A stretch of 64,000 nucleotides of DNA from Hydractinia symbiolongicarpus (Eukaryota > Cnidaria > Hydrozoa > Anthoathecata > Hydractiniidae), in NCBI RefSeq assembly GCF_029227915.1, contig NC_079876.1, positions 498,001 to 562,000 of the forward strand, read 5' to 3'. Shown here piece by piece: positions 36,448 through 47,647 of this stretch; position 1 is the first letter of the stretch; every line of letters begins with the position of its first letter. The notes beneath the pieces were generated by a model. It was not told the origin of the DNA. It searched no databases and saw nothing but the letters and a program-made list of their open reading frames with translations. The position numbers were made by a program, and so were the translations under genes.

Positions 36448-38678
36448 CACCACTAAAACGCATGAGAATTGTAGTTTTCAAAAATGTTTTCATTTTTGAT
36501 GAGACGCTGAATAAAAGAAGTTTAATCGCCGGCAAACGAAAACCTGCGATTTCCCGTAAATCCTGGACTCGGCCCGTATAGTCAAAAGTATACAAAGAAG
36601 GTACCCGGGGTGTAAACTCATTTCCCGAACGATTTTTTAAATTATTTTTTAACCACTAAAACGCATGAGACTTGTAGTTTTCAGAAATGTTTTCATTTTT
36701 GATGAGACGCTTAATGAATGTGGTTTAATCGCCAGCAAACGAAAATTCGCGATTTCCCGTAAATCCCGGGTTCGGCCCGTATAGTCGAATGTATACAAAG
36801 AAAGTACCCTGTGAGTAAACCCATTTCCAAAACGATTTTTTAAATTATCTTTTCACCACTAAAACGCATGAGATTTGTAGTTTTCAAAAATGTTTTCATT
36901 TTTGATGAGACGCTAAATAAAAGAAGTTTAATCGCCGGCAAACAAAAATCCGCGATTTCCCGTAAATCCCGGACTCGGCCCGTATAGTCAAAAGTATACA
37001 AAGAAAGTACCCGGGGTGTAAACTCATTTCCCGAACGATTTTTCAAATTATTATTTCACCACTAAAGCCCACGAGACTTGTAGTTTTTAAAAATGTTTTC
37101 ATTTTTGATGAGATGCCGAATAAAAGAAGTTTAATCGCCGGCAAACGAAAACACGCGATTTCCCGTAAATCCCGGAGTCGGCCGTATAGTCAAAAGTATA
37201 CAAAGAAAGTACCCAGGGAGTAAACTCATTTCCCGAACGATTTTTTAAATTATTTTTTCACCACTAAAACGCATGAGACTTGTAGTTTTTAAAAATGTTT
37301 TCATTTTTGATGAGACGCTGAATAAAAGAAGTTTAATCGCCGGCAAACGAAAACCTGCGATTTCCCGTAAATCCCGCACTCGGCCCGTATAGTCAAAAGT
37401 ATACAAAGAAAGTACCTGGGGTGTAAACTCATTTCCCGAACGATTTTTCAAATTATTATTTCACCACTAAAGCCCACGAGACTTGTAGTTTTTAAAAATG
37501 TTTTCATTTTTGATAAGACGCTGAATAAAAGAAGTTTAATCGCCGGCAAACGAAAACCTGCGATTTCCCGTAAATCCCGGACTCGGCCCGTATAGTCAAA
37601 AGTATACAAAGAAAGTACCCGGGGTGTAAACTCATTTCCCGAACGATTTTTTAAATTATTTTTTCACCACTAAAACGCATGAGAATTGTAGTTTTCAAAA
37701 ATGTTTTCATTTTTGATGAGACGCTGAATAAAAGAAGTTTAATCGCCGGCAAACGAAAACCTGCGATTTCCCGTAAATCCTGGACTCGGCCCGTATAGTC
37801 AAAAGTATACAAAGAAAGTACCCGGGGTGTAAACTCATTTCCCGAACGATTTTTTAAATTATTTTTTAACCACTAAAACGCATGAGACTTGTAGTTTTCA
37901 GAAATGTTTTCATTTTTGATGAGACGCTTAATGAATGTGGTTTAATCGCCAGCAAACGAAAATTCGCGATTTCCCGTAAATCCCGGGTTCGGCCCGTATA
38001 GTCGAATGTATACAAAGAAAGTACCCTGTGAGTAAACCCATTTCCAAAACGATTTTTTAAATTATCTTTTCACCACTAAAACGCATGAGACTTGTAGTTT
38101 TCAAAAATGTTTTCATTTTTGATGAGACGCTGAATAAAAGAAGTTTAATCGCCGGCAAACAAAAATCCGCGATTTCCCGTAAATCCCGGACTCGGCCCGT
38201 ATAGTCAAAAGTATACAAAGAAAGTACCCGGGGTGTAAACTCATTTCCCGAACGATTTTTCAAATTATTATTTCACCACTAAAGCCCACGAGACTTGTAG
38301 TTTTTAAAAATGTTTTCATTTTTGATGAGATGCCGAATAAAAGAAGTTTAATCGCCGGCAAACGAAAACACGCGATTTCCCGTAAATCCCGGAGTCGGCC
38401 GTATAGTGAAAAGTATACAAAGAAAGTACCCAGGGAGTAAACTCATTTCCCGAACGATTTTTTAAATTATTTTTTCACCACTAAAACGCATGAGACTTGT
38501 AGTTTTCAAAAATGTTTTCATTTTTGATGAGACGCTGAATAAAAGAAGTTTAATCGCCGGCAAACGAAAACCTGCGATTTCCCGTAAATCCCGCACTCGG
38601 CCCGTATAGTCAAAAGTATACAAAGAAAGTACCTGGGGTGTAAACTCATTTCCGGAACGATTTTTTAAATTATTTTTT
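36448..38678 (+). repeat. Six-monomer HOR, 1217-bp period, inside the left segmental copy
   Basis: 36448, 36651, 36854, 37057, 37259 and 37462 are followed by 37665, 37868, 38071, 38274 and 38476. Markers are CCTGGACTCGG with GAGAATTG; TTTTTTAACCAC with AATGAATGTGG; GAGATGCCG with GGAGTCGGCCG (1 bp short); and CCCGCACTCGG. Differences such as GAGATTTG/GAGACTTG and TAGTCAAAAG/TAGTGAAAAG separate the units. The HOR predates the 12,988-bp duplication because both segmental copies carry it. Confidence 0.87.
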
Positions 38679-39009
38679 CACCACTAAAACGCATGAGAAT
38701 TGTAGTTTTCAAAAATGTTTTCATTTTTGATGAGACGCTGAATAAAAGAAGTTTAATCGCCGGCAAACGAAAACCTGCGATTTCCCGTAAATCCCGGACT
38801 CGGCCCGTATAGTCAGAAGTATACAAAGAAAGTACCCGGGGTGGAAACTCATTTCCCGAACGATTTTTAAAATTATTTTTTCACCACTAAAACGCATGAG
38901 ACTTGTAGTTTTCAGAAATGTTTTCATTTTTGATGAGACGCTTAATGAAAGTGGTTTAATCGCCAGCAAACGAAAACCCGCGACTTCCCGTAAATCCCGG
39001 ACTCGGCCC

Positions 39010-39027
39010 GTATACTCAAAAGTATAC
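39010..39027. repeat. Double GTATAC inverted repeat in the CTC variant
   Basis: Most monomers read GTATAGTCAAAAGTATAC. In the variant GTATACTCAAAA followed by GTATAC, one G-to-C change creates a second GTATAC palindrome, giving six-base inverted arms around TCAAAA. The variant is scattered through the array (for example 1710, 7764, 22980, 24197, 34954, 39010, 47940, 52997, 57888), mainly in blocks that are copies of each other, so it may simply hitchhike. Confidence 0.6.
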
Positions 39028-40302
39028 AAAGAAAGTACCCAGGGAGTAAACTCATTTCCCGAACGATTTTTTAAATTATTTTTTCACCACTAAAACGCAT
39101 GAGAATTGTAGTTTTCAAAAATGTTTTCATTTTTGATGAGACGCTGAATAAAAGAAGTTTAATCGCCGGCAAACGAAAACCTGCGATTTACCGTAAATCC
39201 CGGACTCGGCCCGTATAGTCAAAAGTATACAAAGAAAGTGCCCGGGGTGTAAACTCATTTCCCGAACGATTTTTAAAATTATTTTTTCACCACTAAAACG
39301 CATGAGACTTGTAGTTTTCAGAAATGTTTTCATTTTTGATGAGACGCTTAATGAAAGTGGTTTAATCGCCAGCAAACGAAAATCCGCGATTTCCCATAAA
39401 TGCCGGGTTCGGCCCGTATAGTCGAATGTATACAAAGAAAGTACCCTGTGAGTAAACCCATTTCCAAAACGATTTTTTAAATTATCTTTTCACCACTAAA
39501 ACGCATGAGACTTGTAGTTTTCAAAAATGTTTTCATTTTTGATGAGACGCTGAATAAAAGAAGTTTAATCGCCGGCAAACAAAAATCCGCGATTTCCCGT
39601 AAATCCCGGACTCTGCCCGCATAGTCAAAAGTATACAAAGAAAGTACCCAGGGAGTAAACTCATTTCCCGAACGATTTTTTAAATTATTTTTTCACCACT
39701 AAAACGCATGAGACTTGTAGTTTTCAAAAATGTTTTCATTTTTGATGAGACGCTGAATAAAAGAAGTTTAATCGCCGGCAAACGAAAACCTGCGATTTCC
39801 CGTAAATCCCGGACTCGGCCCGTATAGTCAAAAGTATACAAAGAAAGTACCCGGGGTGTAAACTCATTTCCCGAACGATTTTTCAAATTATTATTTCACC
39901 ACTAAAGCCCACGAGACTTGTAGTTTTTAAAAATGTTTTCATTTTTGATGAGACGCTGAATAAAAGAAGTTTAATCGCCGGCAAACGAAAACCCGCGACT
40001 TCCCGTAAATCCCGGACTCGGCCCGTATACTCAAAAGTATACAAAGAAAGTACCCAGGGAGTAAACTCATTTCCCGAACGATTTTTTAAATTATTTTTTC
40101 ACTACTAAAACGCATGAGAATTGTAGTTTTCAAAAATGTTTTCATTTTTGATGAGACGCTGAATAAAAGAAGTTTAATCGCCGGCAAACGAAAACCTGCG
40201 ATTTCCCGTAAATCCCGGACTCGGCCCGTATAGTCAAAAGTATACAAAGAAAGTACGCGGGGTGTAAACTCATTTCCCGAACGATTTTTTAAATTATTTT
40301 TT

Positions 40303-41926
40303 CACCACCAAAACGCATGAGACTTGTAGTTTTCAGAAATGTTTTCATTTTTGATGAGACGCTTAATGAAAGTGGTTTAATCGCCGGCAAACGAAAATCC
40401 GCGATTTCCCGTAAATCCCGGGTTCGGCCCGTATAGTCGAATGTATACAAAGAAAGTACCCTGTGAGAAAACCCATTTCCAAAACGATTTTTTAAATTAT
40501 CTTTTCACCACTAAAACGCATGAGACTTGTAGTTTTCAAAAATGTTCTCATTTTTGATGAGACGCTGAATAAAAGAAGTTTAATCGCCGGCAAACAAAAA
40601 TCCGCGATTTCCCGTAAATCCCGGACTCGGCCCGTATAGTCAAAAGTATACAAAGAAAGTACCCAGGGAGTAAACTCATTTCCCGAACGATTTTTTGAAT
40701 TATTTTTTCACCACTAAAACGCATGAGACTTGTAGTTTTCAAAAATGTTTTCCTTTTTGATGAGACGCTTAAAGAAAGAGGTTTAATCGCCGGCAAACGA
40801 AATCCCGCGTTTTCCCGTAAATCCGGGGCTTGGCCCGTATAGTCAAAAGTATACAAAGAAAGTACCCAGGGAGTAAACTTATTTCCCGAACGATTTTTTA
40901 AATTATTTTTTCACCACTAAAACGCATGAGACTTGTAGTTTTCAAAAATGTTTTCATTTTTGATGAGACGCTGAATAAAAGAAGTTTAATCGCCGGCAAA
41001 CAAAAATCCGCGATTTCCCGTAAATCCCGGACTCTGCCCGCATAGTCAAAAGTATACAAAGAAAGTACCCAGGGAGTAAACTCATTTCCCGAACGATTTT
41101 TTAAATTATTTTTTCACCACTAAAACGCATGAGACTTGTAGTTTTCAAAAATGTTTTCATTTTTGATGAGACGCTGAATATAAGATGTTTAATCGCCGGC
41201 AAACGTAAACCTGCGACTTCCCGTAAATCCCGGACTCGGCCCGTATAGTCAAAAGTATACAAAGAAAGTACGCGGGGTGTAAACTCATTTCCCGAACGAT
41301 TTTTTAAATTATTTTTTCACCACCAAAACGCATGAGACTTGTAGTTTTCAGAAATGTTTTCATTTTTGATGAGACGCTTAATGAAAGTGGTTTAATCGCC
41401 GGCAAACGAAAATCCGCGATTTCCCGTAAATCCCGGGTTCGGCCCGTATAGTCGAATGTATACAAAGAAAGTACCCTGTGAGAAAACCCATTTCCAAAAC
41501 GATTTTTTAAATTATCTTTTCACCACTAAAACGCATGAGACTTGTAGTTTTCAAAAATGTTCTCATTTTTGATGAGACGCTGAATAAAAGAAGTTTAATC
41601 GCCGGCAAACAAAAATCCGCGATTTCCCGTAAATCCCGGACTCGGCCCGTATAGTCAAAAGTATACAAAGAAAGTACCCAGGGAGTAAACTCATTTCCCG
41701 AACGATTTTTTAAATTATTTTTTCACCACTAAAACGCATGAGACTTGTAGTTTTCAAAAATGTTTTCCTTTTTGATGAGACGCTTAAAGAAAGAGGTTTA
41801 ATCGCCGGCAAACGAAATCCCGCGTTTTCCCGTAAATCCGGGGCTTGGCTCGTATAGTCAAAAGTATACAAAGAAAGTACCCAGGGAGTAAACTTATTTC
41901 CCGAACGATTTTTTAAATTATTTTTT
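40303..41926 (+). repeat. Nested 1015-bp repeat within the 18-mer
   Basis: Monomers 40303, 40506 and 40709 recur at 41318, 41521 and 41724 (CACCACCAAAAC; AATGTTCTCATTT; TTCCTTTTTGATG with TTAAAGAAAGAGG). The units differ by TTTTTTGAATT versus TTTTTTAAATT and by GGCCCG versus GGCTCG. The monomer at 41115 just before the second unit is a chimera: front of the AATATAAG/AACGTAAACC subtype, back of the GTACGCGGGG subtype from 40100. The same structure is present in the second 18-mer unit. Confidence 0.85.
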
Positions 41927-44900
41927 CACCACTAAAACGCATGAGACTTGTAGTTTTCAAAAATGTTTTCATTTTTGATGAGACGCTGAATAAAAGAAGT
42001 TTAATCGCCGGCAAACGAAAACCTGCGATTTCCCGTAAATCCCGGACTCGGCCGTATAGTCAAAAGTATACAAAGAAAGTACCCAGGGTGTAAACTAATT
42101 TCCCGAACGATTTTTTAAATTATTTTTTTACCACTAAAACGCATGAGACTTGTAGTTTTCAAAAATGTTTTCATTTTTGATGAGACGCTGAATATAAGAA
42201 GTTTAATCGCCGGCAAACGTAAACCTGCGACTTCCCGTAAATCCCGGACTCGGCCCGTATAATCAAAAGTATACAAGGAAAGTACCCAGTGAGTAAACTT
42301 ATTTCCCCAACGAATTTTTAAATTATTTTTTCACCACTAAAACGCATGAGACTTGTAGTTTTTAAAAATGTTTTCATTTTTGATGAGACGCTGAATAAAA
42401 GAAGTTTTATCGCCGGCAAACGAAAACCTGCGATTTCCCGTAAATCCCGGACTCGGCCCTTATAGTCAAAAGTATACAAAGAAAGTATCCAGGGTGTAAA
42501 CTCATTTCCCGAACGATTTTTTAAATTATTTTTTCACCACTAAAACGCATGAGACTTGTAGTTTTCAGAAATGTTTTCATTTTTGATGAGACGCTTAATG
42601 AAAGTGGTTTAATCGCCAGCAAACGAAAACCCGCGACTTCCCGTAAATCCCGGACTCGGCCCGTATACTCAAAAGTATACAAAGAAAGTACCCAGGGAGT
42701 AAACTCATTTCCCGAACGATTTTTTAAATTATTTTTTCACCACTAAAACGCATGAGAATTGTAGTTTTCAAAAATGTTTTCATTTTTGATGAGACGCTGA
42801 ATAAAAGAAGTTTAATCGCCGGCAAACGAAAACCTGCGATTTACCGTAAATCCCGGACTCGGCCCGTATAGTCAAAAGTATACAAAGAAAGTGCCCGGGG
42901 TGTAAACTCATTTCCCGAACGATTTTTAAAATTATTTTTTCACCACTAAAACGCATGAGACTTGTAGTTTTCAGAAATGTTTTCATTTTTGATGAGACGC
43001 TTAATGAAAGTGGTTTAATCGCCAGCAAACGAAAATCCGCGATTTCCCATAAATGCCGGGTTCGGCCCGTATAGTCGAATGTATACAAAGAAAGTACCCT
43101 GTGAGTAAACCCATTTCCAAAACGATTTTTTAAATTATCTTTTCACCACTAAAACGCATGAGACTTGTAGTTTTCAAAAATGTTTTCATTTTTGATGAGA
43201 CGCTGAATAAAAGAAGTTTAATCGCCGGCAAACAAAAATCCGCGATTTCCCGTAAATCCCGGACTCTGCCCGCATAGTCAAAAGTATACAAAGAAAGTAC
43301 CCAGGGAGTAAACTCATTTCCCGAACGATTTTTTAAATTATTTTTTCACCACTAAAACGCATGAGACTTGTAGTTTTCAAAAATGTTTTCATTTTTGATG
43401 AGACGCTGAATAAAAGAAGTTTAATCGCCGGCAAACGAAAACCTGCGATTTCCCGTAAATCCCGGACTCGGCCCGTATAGTCAAAAGTATACAAAGAAAG
43501 TACCCGGGGTGTAAACTCATTTCCCGAACGATTTTTCAAATTATTATTTCACCACTAAAGCCCACGAGACTTGTAGTTTTTAAAAATGTTTTCATTTTTG
43601 ATGAGACGCTGAATAAAAGAAGTTTAATCGCCGGCAAACGAAAACCCGCGACTTCCCGTAAATCCCGGACTCGGCCCGTATACTCAAAAGTATACAAAGA
43701 AAGTACCCAGGGAGTAAACTCATTTCCCGAACGATTTTTTAAATTATTTTTTCACTACTAAAACGCATGAGAATTGTAGTTTTCAAAAATGTTTTCATTT
43801 TTGATGAGACGCTGAATAAAAGAAGTTTAATCGCCGGCAAACGAAAACCTGCGATTTCCCGTAAATCCCGGACTCGGCCCGTATAGTCAAAAGTATACAA
43901 AGAAAGTACGCGGGGTGTAAACTCATTTCCCGAACGATTTTTTAAATTATTTTTTCACCACCAAAACGCATGAGACTTGTAGTTTTCAGAAATGTTTTCA
44001 TTTTTGATGAGACGCTTAATGAAAGTGGTTTAATCGCCGGCAAACGAAAATCCGCGATTTCCCGTAAATCCCGGGTTCGGCCCGTATAGTCGAATGTATA
44101 CAAAGAAAGTACCCTGTGAGAAAACCCATTTCCAAAACGATTTTTTAAATTATCTTTTCACCACTAAAACGCATGAGACTTGTAGTTTTCAAAAATGTTC
44201 TCATTTTTGATGAGACGCTGAATAAAAGAAGTTTAATCGCCGGCAAACAAAAATCCGCGATTTCCCGTAAATCCCGGACTCGGCCCGTATAGTCAAAAGT
44301 ATACAAAGAAAGTACCCAGGGAGTAAACTCATTTCCCGAACGATTTTTTGAATTATTTTTTCACCACTAAAACGCATGAGACTTGTAGTTTTCAAAAATG
44401 TTTTCCTTTTTGATGAGACGCTTAAAGAAAGAGGTTTAATCGCCGGCAAACGAAATCCCGCGTTTTCCCGTAAATCCGGGGCTTGGCCCGTATAGTCAAA
44501 AGTATACAAAGAAAGTACCCAGGGAGTAAACTTATTTCCCGAACGATTTTTTAAATTATTTTTTCACCACTAAAACGCATGAGACTTGTAGTTTTCAAAA
44601 ATGTTTTCATTTTTGATGAGACGCTGAATAAAAGAAGTTTAATCGCCGGCAAACAAAAATCCGCGATTTCCCGTAAATCCCGGACTCTGCCCGCATAGTC
44701 AAAAGTATACAAAGAAAGTACCCAGGGAGTAAACTCATTTCCCGAACGATTTTTTAAATTATTTTTTCACCACTAAAACGCATGAGACTTGTAGTTTTCA
44801 AAAATGTTTTCATTTTTGATGAGACGCTGAATATAAGATGTTTAATCGCCGGCAAACGTAAACCTGCGACTTCCCGTAAATCCCGGACTCGGCCCGTATA

Positions 44901-45984
44901 GTCAAAAGTATACAAAGAAAGTACGCGGGGTGTAAACTCATTTCCCGAACGATTTTTTAAATTATTTTTTCACCACCAAAACGCATGAGACTTGTAGTTT
45001 TCAGAAATGTTTTCATTTTTGATGAGACGCTTAATGAAAGTGGTTTAATCGCCGGCAAACGAAAATCCGCGATTTCCCGTAAATCCCGGGTTCGGCCCGT
45101 ATAGTCGAATGTATACAAAGAAAGTACCCTGTGAGAAAACCCATTTCCAAAACGATTTTTTAAATTATCTTTTCACCACTAAAACGCATGAGACTTGTAG
45201 TTTTCAAAAATGTTCTCATTTTTGATGAGACGCTGAATAAAAGAAGTTTAATCGCCGGCAAACAAAAATCCGCGATTTCCCGTAAATCCCGGACTCGGCC
45301 CGTATAGTCAAAAGTATACAAAGAAAGTACCCAGGGAGTAAACTCATTTCCCGAACGATTTTTTAAATTATTTTTTCACCACTAAAACGCATGAGACTTG
45401 TAGTTTTCAAAAATGTTTTCCTTTTTGATGAGACGCTTAAAGAAAGAGGTTTAATCGCCGGCAAACGAAATCCCGCGTTTTCCCGTAAATCCGGGGCTTG
45501 GCTCGTATAGTCAAAAGTATACAAAGAAAGTACCCAGGGAGTAAACTTATTTCCCGAACGATTTTTTAAATTATTTTTTCACCACTAAAACGCATGAGAC
45601 TTGTAGTTTTCAAAAATGTTTTCATTTTTGATGAGACGCTGAATAAAAGAAGTTTAATCGCCGGCAAACGAAAACCTGCGATTTCCCGTAAATCCCGGAC
45701 TCGGCCGTATAGTCAAAAGTATACAAAGAAAGTACCCAGGGTGTAAACTAATTTCCCGAACGATTTTTTAAATTATTTTTTTACCACTAAAACGCATGAG
45801 ACTTGTAGTTTTCAAAAATGTTTTCATTTTTGATGAGACGCTGAATATAAGAAGTTTAATCGCCGGCAAACGTAAACCTGCGACTTCCCGTAAATCCCGG
45901 ACTCGGCCCGTATAATCAAAAGTATACAAGGAAAGTACCCAGTGAGTAAACTTATTTCCCCAACGAATTTTTAAATTATTTTTT

Positions 45985-47608
45985 CACCACTAAAACGCAT
46001 GAGACTTGTAGTTTTTAAAAATGTTTTCATTTTTGATGAGACGCTGAATAAAAGAAGTTTTATCGCCGGCAAACGAAAACCTGCGATTTCCCGTAAATCC
46101 CGGACTCGGCCCTTATAGTCAAAAGTATACAAAGAAAGTATCCAGGGTGTAAACTCATTTCCCGAACGATTTTTTAAATTATTTTTTCACCACTAAAACG
46201 CATGAGACTTGTAGTTTTCAAAAATGTTTTCATTTTTGATGAGACGCTGAATAAAAGAAGTTTTATCGCTGGCAAACGAAAACCTGCGATTTCCCGTAAA
46301 TCCCTGACTCGGCCCTTATAGTCAAAAGTATACAAAGAAAGTATCCAGGCTGTAAACTCATTTCCCGAACGATTTTTTAAATTATTTTTTCACCACTAAG
46401 ACGCATGAGACTTGTAGTTTTCAAAAATGTTTTCATTTTTGATGAGACGCTGAATAAAAGAAGTTTAATCGCCAGCAGACGAAAACCTGCGATTTCCCGT
46501 AAATCCCGGACTCAGCCCGTATAGTCAAAAGTATACAAAGAAAGTACCCAGGGAGTAAACTCATTTCCCAAACGATTTTTCAAATTATTTTTTCACCACT
46601 AAAGCCCATGAGACTTGTAGTTTTTAAAAATGTTTTCATTTTTGATGAGACGCTGAATAAAAGAAGTTTTATCGCCGGCAAACGAAAACCTGCGATTTCC
46701 CGTAAATCCCGGACTCGGCCCTTATAGTCAAAAGTATACAAAGAAAGTATCCAGGGTGTAAACTCATTTCCCGAACGATTTTTTAAATTATTTTTTCACC
46801 ACTAAAACGCATGAGACTTGTAGTTTTCAAAAATGTTTTCATTTTTGATGAGACGCTGAATAAAAGAAGTTTTATCGCTGGCAAACGAAAACCTGCGATT
46901 TCCCGTAAATCCCTGACTCGGCCCTTATAGTCAAAAGTATACAAAGAAAGTATCCAGGCTGTAAACTCATTTCCCGAACGATTTTTTAAATTATTTTTTC
47001 ACCACTAAGACGCATGAGACTTGTAGTTTTCAAAAATGTTTTCATTTTTGATGAGACGCTGAATAAAAGAAGTTTAATCGCCAGCAGACGAAAACCTGCG
47101 ATTTCCCGTAAATCCCGGACTCAGCCCGTATAGTCAAAAGTATACAAAGAAAGTACCCAGGGAGTAAACTCATTTCCCAAACGATTTTTCAAATTATTTT
47201 TTCACCACTAAAGCCCATGAGACTTGTAGTTTTTAAAAATGTTTTCATTTTTGATGAGACGCTGAATAAAAGAAGTTTTATCGCCGGCAAACGAAAACCT
47301 GCGATTTCCCGTAAATCCCGGACTCGGCCCTTATAGTCAAAAGTATACAAAGAAAGTATCCAGGGTGTAAACTCATTTCCCGAACGATTTTTTAAATTAT
47401 TTTTTCACCACTAAAACGCATGAGACTTGTAGTTTTCAAAAATGTTTTCATTTTTGATGAGACGCTGAATAAAAGAAGTTTAATCCCCAGCAGACGAAAA
47501 CCTGCGATTTCCCGTAAATCCCGGACTCAGCCCGAATAGTCAAAAGTATACAAAGAAAGTACCCAGGGAGTAAACTCATTTCCCAAACGATTTTTCAAAT
47601 TATTTTTT
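45985..47608 (+). repeat. Three-monomer HOR, 609-bp period, about 2.7 copies
   Basis: Units start at 45985, 46594 and 47203. Each has GTTTTATCGCC with CCCTTATAG and GTATCCAGG; then GTTTTATCGCTGG with CCCTGACTCGG; then CACTAAGACGC with CCAGCAGACG. The third unit drops the middle monomer and uses a variant (ATCCCCAGCAGACG, CCCGAATAG). The first monomer of unit one is also the last of the 18-mer duplication, so the two events share an endpoint. Confidence 0.86.
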
Positions 47609-47647
47609 CACCACTAAAGCCCATGAGACTTGTAGTTTTTAAAAATG

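Larger units (their letters stand above)
34660..40099 (+). repeat. Left copy of the 12,988-bp-offset segmental duplication
   Basis: About 5.4 kb (26 full monomers from 34824 plus part of the 34621 monomer) matches 47648-53087 base for base, apart from about 21 substitutions that I found by eye (about 99.6%). Markers include AAGGAAGGTACCC, CACTTAAACGC, GAGGCTTG, TTTTTTAACCAC, GAGATGCCG and GGAGTCGGCCG. The left breakpoint lies inside a monomer: before it the two contexts differ (AAAACGC versus AAAGCCC), after it both carry CCCCTAAATCC and GACAAAAGTTTAC. The right end falls at a monomer boundary near 40100/53088. Confidence 0.92.
38882..46187 (+). repeat. 18-monomer tandem duplication, 3653 bp, two apparently identical copies
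   Basis: 38882-42534 and 42535-46187 each contain 18 monomers in the same order. Rare markers all recur: GATTTACCG with GTGCCCGGGG; CATAAATGCCGGG; CTCTGCCCGCATAG; CACTACTAAAAC; CACCACCAAAAC; TTTTTTGAATT; GGCTCGTATAG; TTTTTTTACCAC. I found no difference in a monomer-by-monomer reading. It abuts the left segmental copy, whose last six monomers are the first six of unit one. Confidence 0.93.

Noticed and set aside
38721-39029. The 102-codon frames (for example 38721-39029, 40548-40856, 42780-43088, 52115-52423) as a candidate small-protein family.
   Set aside because: They differ from the 64-68-codon frames only because a downstream monomer variant removes a stop. They occur wherever that pair of monomer types is copied, so duplication rather than selection explains their similarity.
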